In this document: in pieces, positions 7,267-8,578 of the stretch | How the letters are laid out: every line of letters begins with the position of its first letter | Position numbering within the stretch: position 1 is the stretch's first letter | Source: an uncultured Eubacteriales bacterium | Lineage (GTDB): Bacteria > Bacillota_A > Clostridia > Oscillospirales > CAG-272 | NCBI GenBank assembly: GCA_900555345.1 | Contig: USKS01000044.1 | Location: 1-8,578 of the forward strand | Reading direction: 5' to 3' | DNA: 8,578 nucleotides | Notes under the pieces: generated by a model | Told to the model about the DNA's origin: nothing | The model's database searches: none | The model's input: the letters and a program-made list of their open reading frames with translations, nothing else | Translations under genes and position numbers: made by a program

Positions 7267-7416
7267 TTCGCTATCTCTGTTTGATAGTATATACATTTTC
7301 CGTTCCGTTTTTTCGGGTCTCGGGGACTTTTTTCAAAAAAAGTCCCGAGCGGAGCGCGAGGCGGAGCCTCGCATATATTCCTTCCCCCTCAGTCGGGGTT
7401 TGGGGCGGAGCCCCAT
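7240..7416 (-). repeat. Composite palindromic 3' element, copy B (follows the GTPase gene)
   Basis: Read on the minus strand, this copy lies downstream of the gene ending at 7480 and repeats the order of copy A: ATGGGGC-TCC-GCCCCA (7416 to 7401); ATATATG-led GCGAGGC-TCC-GCCTCGC (7372 to 7356); the AAAAAGTCC palindrome with its 26-nt tail (7345 to 7307); CTATC...GATAG (7287 to 7271); and the GGCTGCC terminator hairpin. It lacks the two extra hairpins of copy A. A decayed ATATATGCGAGG...CTCG module lies just outside at 7430-7449. Confidence 0.85.
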
Positions 7417-7455
7417 ATATAATGATTCACGAGCGGAGCCTCGCATATATCCGTG

Positions 7456-7479
7456 TCCAAGCGGGCGGAGCAGCTTGGA
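7456..7479. repeat. Hairpin directly after the GTPase stop codon
   Basis: TCCAAGC (7456-7462) and GCTTGGA (7473-7479) pair around a 10-nt loop (GGGCGGAGCA). It abuts the stop codon at 7480-7482. There is no U-tract, so it is more likely a 3'-end-protecting or palindrome-family hairpin than a terminator. Confidence 0.5.
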
Positions 7480-8424
7480 TCAATAAAACGTTGCGACAGG
7501 CTCATCCGGCTTTTCGGCGGCCTCCACCTTTTCAGCCATAAGCACGGGACCTACGTCCTCATACGCCTTGTGGCGGCGTATATCTATTACGCCTTCGACC
7601 GTTACCCAGTCGTAGTTTTTCCAGTCGCCGCTCCTGCCCCATTTGCAGACCATGGCGGTGTATTTTATATCCGCCGCGCAGCAGGTCATAACGTGACGTC
7701 CCACAAACATGGTGCCCGTGCCGAGAGACTTGTCCGATGCCACCATCGCCTTGAAGCGCACGCGCTTTCCGCGGTAGTCTTCAAGATTTTCCGCAAGATC
7801 GCGGTAGAACAGGGCATAGTCTTTGTCCTCTATGACGATGACCGGCGCCTCCTTGTCAAAGGGCAGCGGATCTTCTATCTCGTCGTATGCTATCTCGCCC
7901 GTGGCTTTTTCGTAGATGATCGCCGCGCTGCGCGAAAGCGCGCGCACCAGCTTGTGAAACTCCATGGTGTCGTCGGAATCCTTTATCCTGTTGAACACGA
8001 TAAGGTCGGCGTTCTGAATTTTGTCCACAACAAGACTGCGCATATTCGCGTTGTAGCTCTTGACCGTCGCGGCGTCGAAAAACAGTATCTCTTGACCGAT
8101 CACCCAGTTTTCGGGCGCGGCCTCATACAGATCGCCCAGCTGCCACATACCGTTATACTCAACGAGTATCTTCGTGGCGCTGTGCTTTTTCTGCAGTTTT
8201 ATAAACATTTCCGGCGACATATCTTCGCTGTCCTCAATGACCTCGAGCGCCACATTGTCGCCGCCGAAAAGCGTGGGGTCAAGCTCTACCTCGCCCTCCT
8301 CGCAGGCGATGACGAGTATATTGTCACCCTCACAGAACTTTTTATCCTGCAGGGTGTCCTGAATAAACGTGGTTTTGCCGGATTCAAGAAATCCGGTCAC
8401 AAGATATACAGGGGTATCGTTCAT
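7480..8424 (-). CDS. CobW/COG0523-type G3E GTPase fused to a TIGR03943/DUF1980-like C-terminal domain
   Basis: 314 residues. The ATG (revcomp of 8422-8424) has AAAGGA about 11 nt upstream and an in-frame stop four codons before it. The N-terminal half is a P-loop G3E domain: Walker A GFLESGKTT (11-19), the CobW-type ACEEGEVELD strand (40-49), a Walker B-like ILVEYNG (86-92), and VFNRIKDSDD (143-152) at the NKxD site, where Asp is shifted by one. The CxCC metal motif common in COG0523 proteins is absent; its place holds an acidic EDSEDMSPE (64-72). The C-terminal part (about 215-300: FVGRHVMTCCAADIKY, then WVTVEGVID and GPVLMAEKV) resembles the domain of TIGR03943 proteins that partner DUF318-type permeases in Firmicutes. 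Likely role: GTP-dependent metal or cofactor handling linked to a membrane partner. No promoter is visible upstream, so it is probably co-transcribed with the gene ending at 8490. Confidence 0.85.
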   Translation of the reverse strand: MNDTPVYLVTGFLESGKTTFIQDTLQDKKFCEGDNILVIACEEGEVELDPTLFGGDNVALEVIEDSEDMSPEMFIKLQKKHSATKILVEYNGMWQLGDLYEAAPENWVIGQEILFFDAATVKSYNANMRSLVVDKIQNADLIVFNRIKDSDDTMEFHKLVRALSRSAAIIYEKATGEIAYDEIEDPLPFDKEAPVIVIEDKDYALFYRDLAENLEDYRGKRVRFKAMVASDKSLGTGTMFVGRHVMTCCAADIKYTAMVCKWGRSGDWKNYDWVTVEGVIDIRRHKAYEDVGPVLMAEKVEAAEKPDEPVATFY

Positions 8425-8453
8425 TATTTGTCATATCCTTTCGGGCTTTGAGA

Positions 8454-8475
8454 GAGCCGCCCGAGCGGGCGGCTC
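8454..8475. repeat. GC-rich hairpin in the gap between two operon genes
   Basis: GAGCCGCCCG (8454-8463) and CGGGCGGCTC (8466-8475) are exact complements; a realistic fold has 9 bp and a GAGC loop. It lies between the stop at 8490 and the ribosome site of the GTPase. On the minus strand it is followed by TCTCAAAGCC, so it has no U-tract and is not a standard terminator; it could protect or partly insulate the upstream message. Confidence 0.65.
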
Positions 8476-8489
8476 AGCTGCCGTATTTC

Positions 8490-8527
8490 TCAGGCGAAAA
8501 GCTCTCCGAGCTTGTCCTCTTTTATCT
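8490..8527 (-). CDS. Last codons of an upstream gene, cut by the end of genuine sequence
   Basis: On the minus strand the frame reads IKEDKLGELFA and stops at TGA (revcomp of 8490-8492), 65 bp before the GTPase ATG. The peptide is compositionally protein-like; another minus-strand frame here is also open but reads through with Arg/Pro-rich sequence. The gene cannot be identified from 11 residues. The frame must not be extended past 8527 because the remaining bases are adapter. Confidence 0.5.
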
Positions 8528-8578
8528 CTGTCTCTTATACACATCTGACGCTGCCGACGATATGCAGTGTGTAGATCT
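8528..8578. other. Sequencing adapter: Tn5 mosaic end plus Nextera read-1/P5 adapter and index
   Basis: Bases 8528-8546 are CTGTCTCTTATACACATCT, the 19-bp Tn5 mosaic end. Bases 8547-8560 (GACGCTGCCGACGA) are the complement of the Nextera read-1 adapter. Bases 8561-8568 (TATGCAGT) are an 8-base index position whose complement ACTGCATA corresponds to the Nextera i5 index 506. Bases 8569-8578 (GTGTAGATCT) are the start of the P5 complement. The order is exactly that of read-through into a library adapter. Not genomic. Confidence 0.98.

Noticed and set aside
7012..7296. 94-codon minus-strand frame ending ...LDELEKRM
   Set aside because: It starts inside the composite repeat and runs through its terminator hairpin, its first half is Arg/Pro/Ser-rich, and the matching frame in the 100-bp repeat copy is broken by a stop with only amino-acid-changing differences. 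A decayed gene fragment cannot be excluded, but there is no support for a live gene.
6307..7416. Insertion sequence with terminal inverted repeats
   Set aside because: The inverted copies have no sharp outer ends or visible target-site duplication, and no transposase frame lies between them; paired 3' elements explain the symmetry better.
7453..8451. Plus-strand frame of 332 codons opposite the GTPase
   Set aside because: The minus-strand frame encodes clear GTPase motifs (GFLESGKTT, CCAAD); the plus frame is Arg/His-rich and matches no family pattern.
8528..8546. Tn5/IS50 end as evidence of a natural transposon
   Set aside because: The mosaic end is the engineered 19-bp form and is followed directly by Illumina adapter and index, so it comes from library preparation.

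Overview
The window looks like chromosomal DNA from an uncultured, probably gut-dwelling clostridium of the Oscillospiraceae/Ruminococcaceae type. The grounds are a dockerin-bearing secreted esterase, a FIVAR-containing surface protein, clostridial-style promoters and leaders, roughly balanced GC with many CGG/CCG palindromes, and a CobW GTPase fused to a TIGR03943/DUF1980-like domain. This placement is inference from gene content; no marker gene is present. The last 51 bases (8528-8578) are not biological: they are a Tn5 mosaic end followed by the Nextera read-1/P5 adapter with an index, so genomic sequence ends at about 8527.

Layout. (1) 2-358 (+): 3' part of a small membrane protein with a cytosolic PH-like domain. 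(2) 398-428: a perfect hairpin acting as bidirectional terminator between this gene and the convergent next one. (3) 442-3411 (-): a 989-residue secreted SGNH/GDSL hydrolase with a type I dockerin and two beta-rich accessory regions, probably an esterase delivered to a cellulosome-like complex. (4) 3412-3638: divergent control region with two sigma-A promoters, one fully consensus (TTGACA-17-TATAAT). (5) 3639-6275 (+): an 878-residue secreted, C-terminally membrane-anchored surface protein with a possible six-hairpin-glycosidase-like region and two FIVAR-type helical modules. (6) 6276-7479: about 1.2 kb without a credible gene but full of palindromes. (7) 7480-8424 (-): the GTPase. (8) 8490-8527 (-): the last codons of an upstream gene, probably in the same operon.

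The most interesting part is the 1.2 kb intergenic region. Both convergent genes that flank it (stops at 6275 and 7480) are followed by the same composite 3' element in the same orientation relative to the gene: short ATATATG-plus-hairpin modules, an AAAAAGTCC palindrome with a shared 26-nt tail, a CTATC/GATAG stem-loop, and a GGCTGCC/GGCAGCC terminator hairpin. Because the genes converge, the two copies form a long interrupted inverted repeat (about 6307-6548 and 7240-7416). The 690 bp between the copies holds further strong hairpins and a direct repeat with an exact 100-bp period.

How the genes work together: the divergent pair (442-3411 and 3639-6275) share a control region and both encode exported proteins, one apparently a polysaccharide-directed esterase and the other a surface-anchored, possibly carbohydrate-active or carbohydrate-binding protein, so a joint role in glycan use is a reasonable inference. 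The GTPase is a separate unit, probably tied to metal or cofactor handling.
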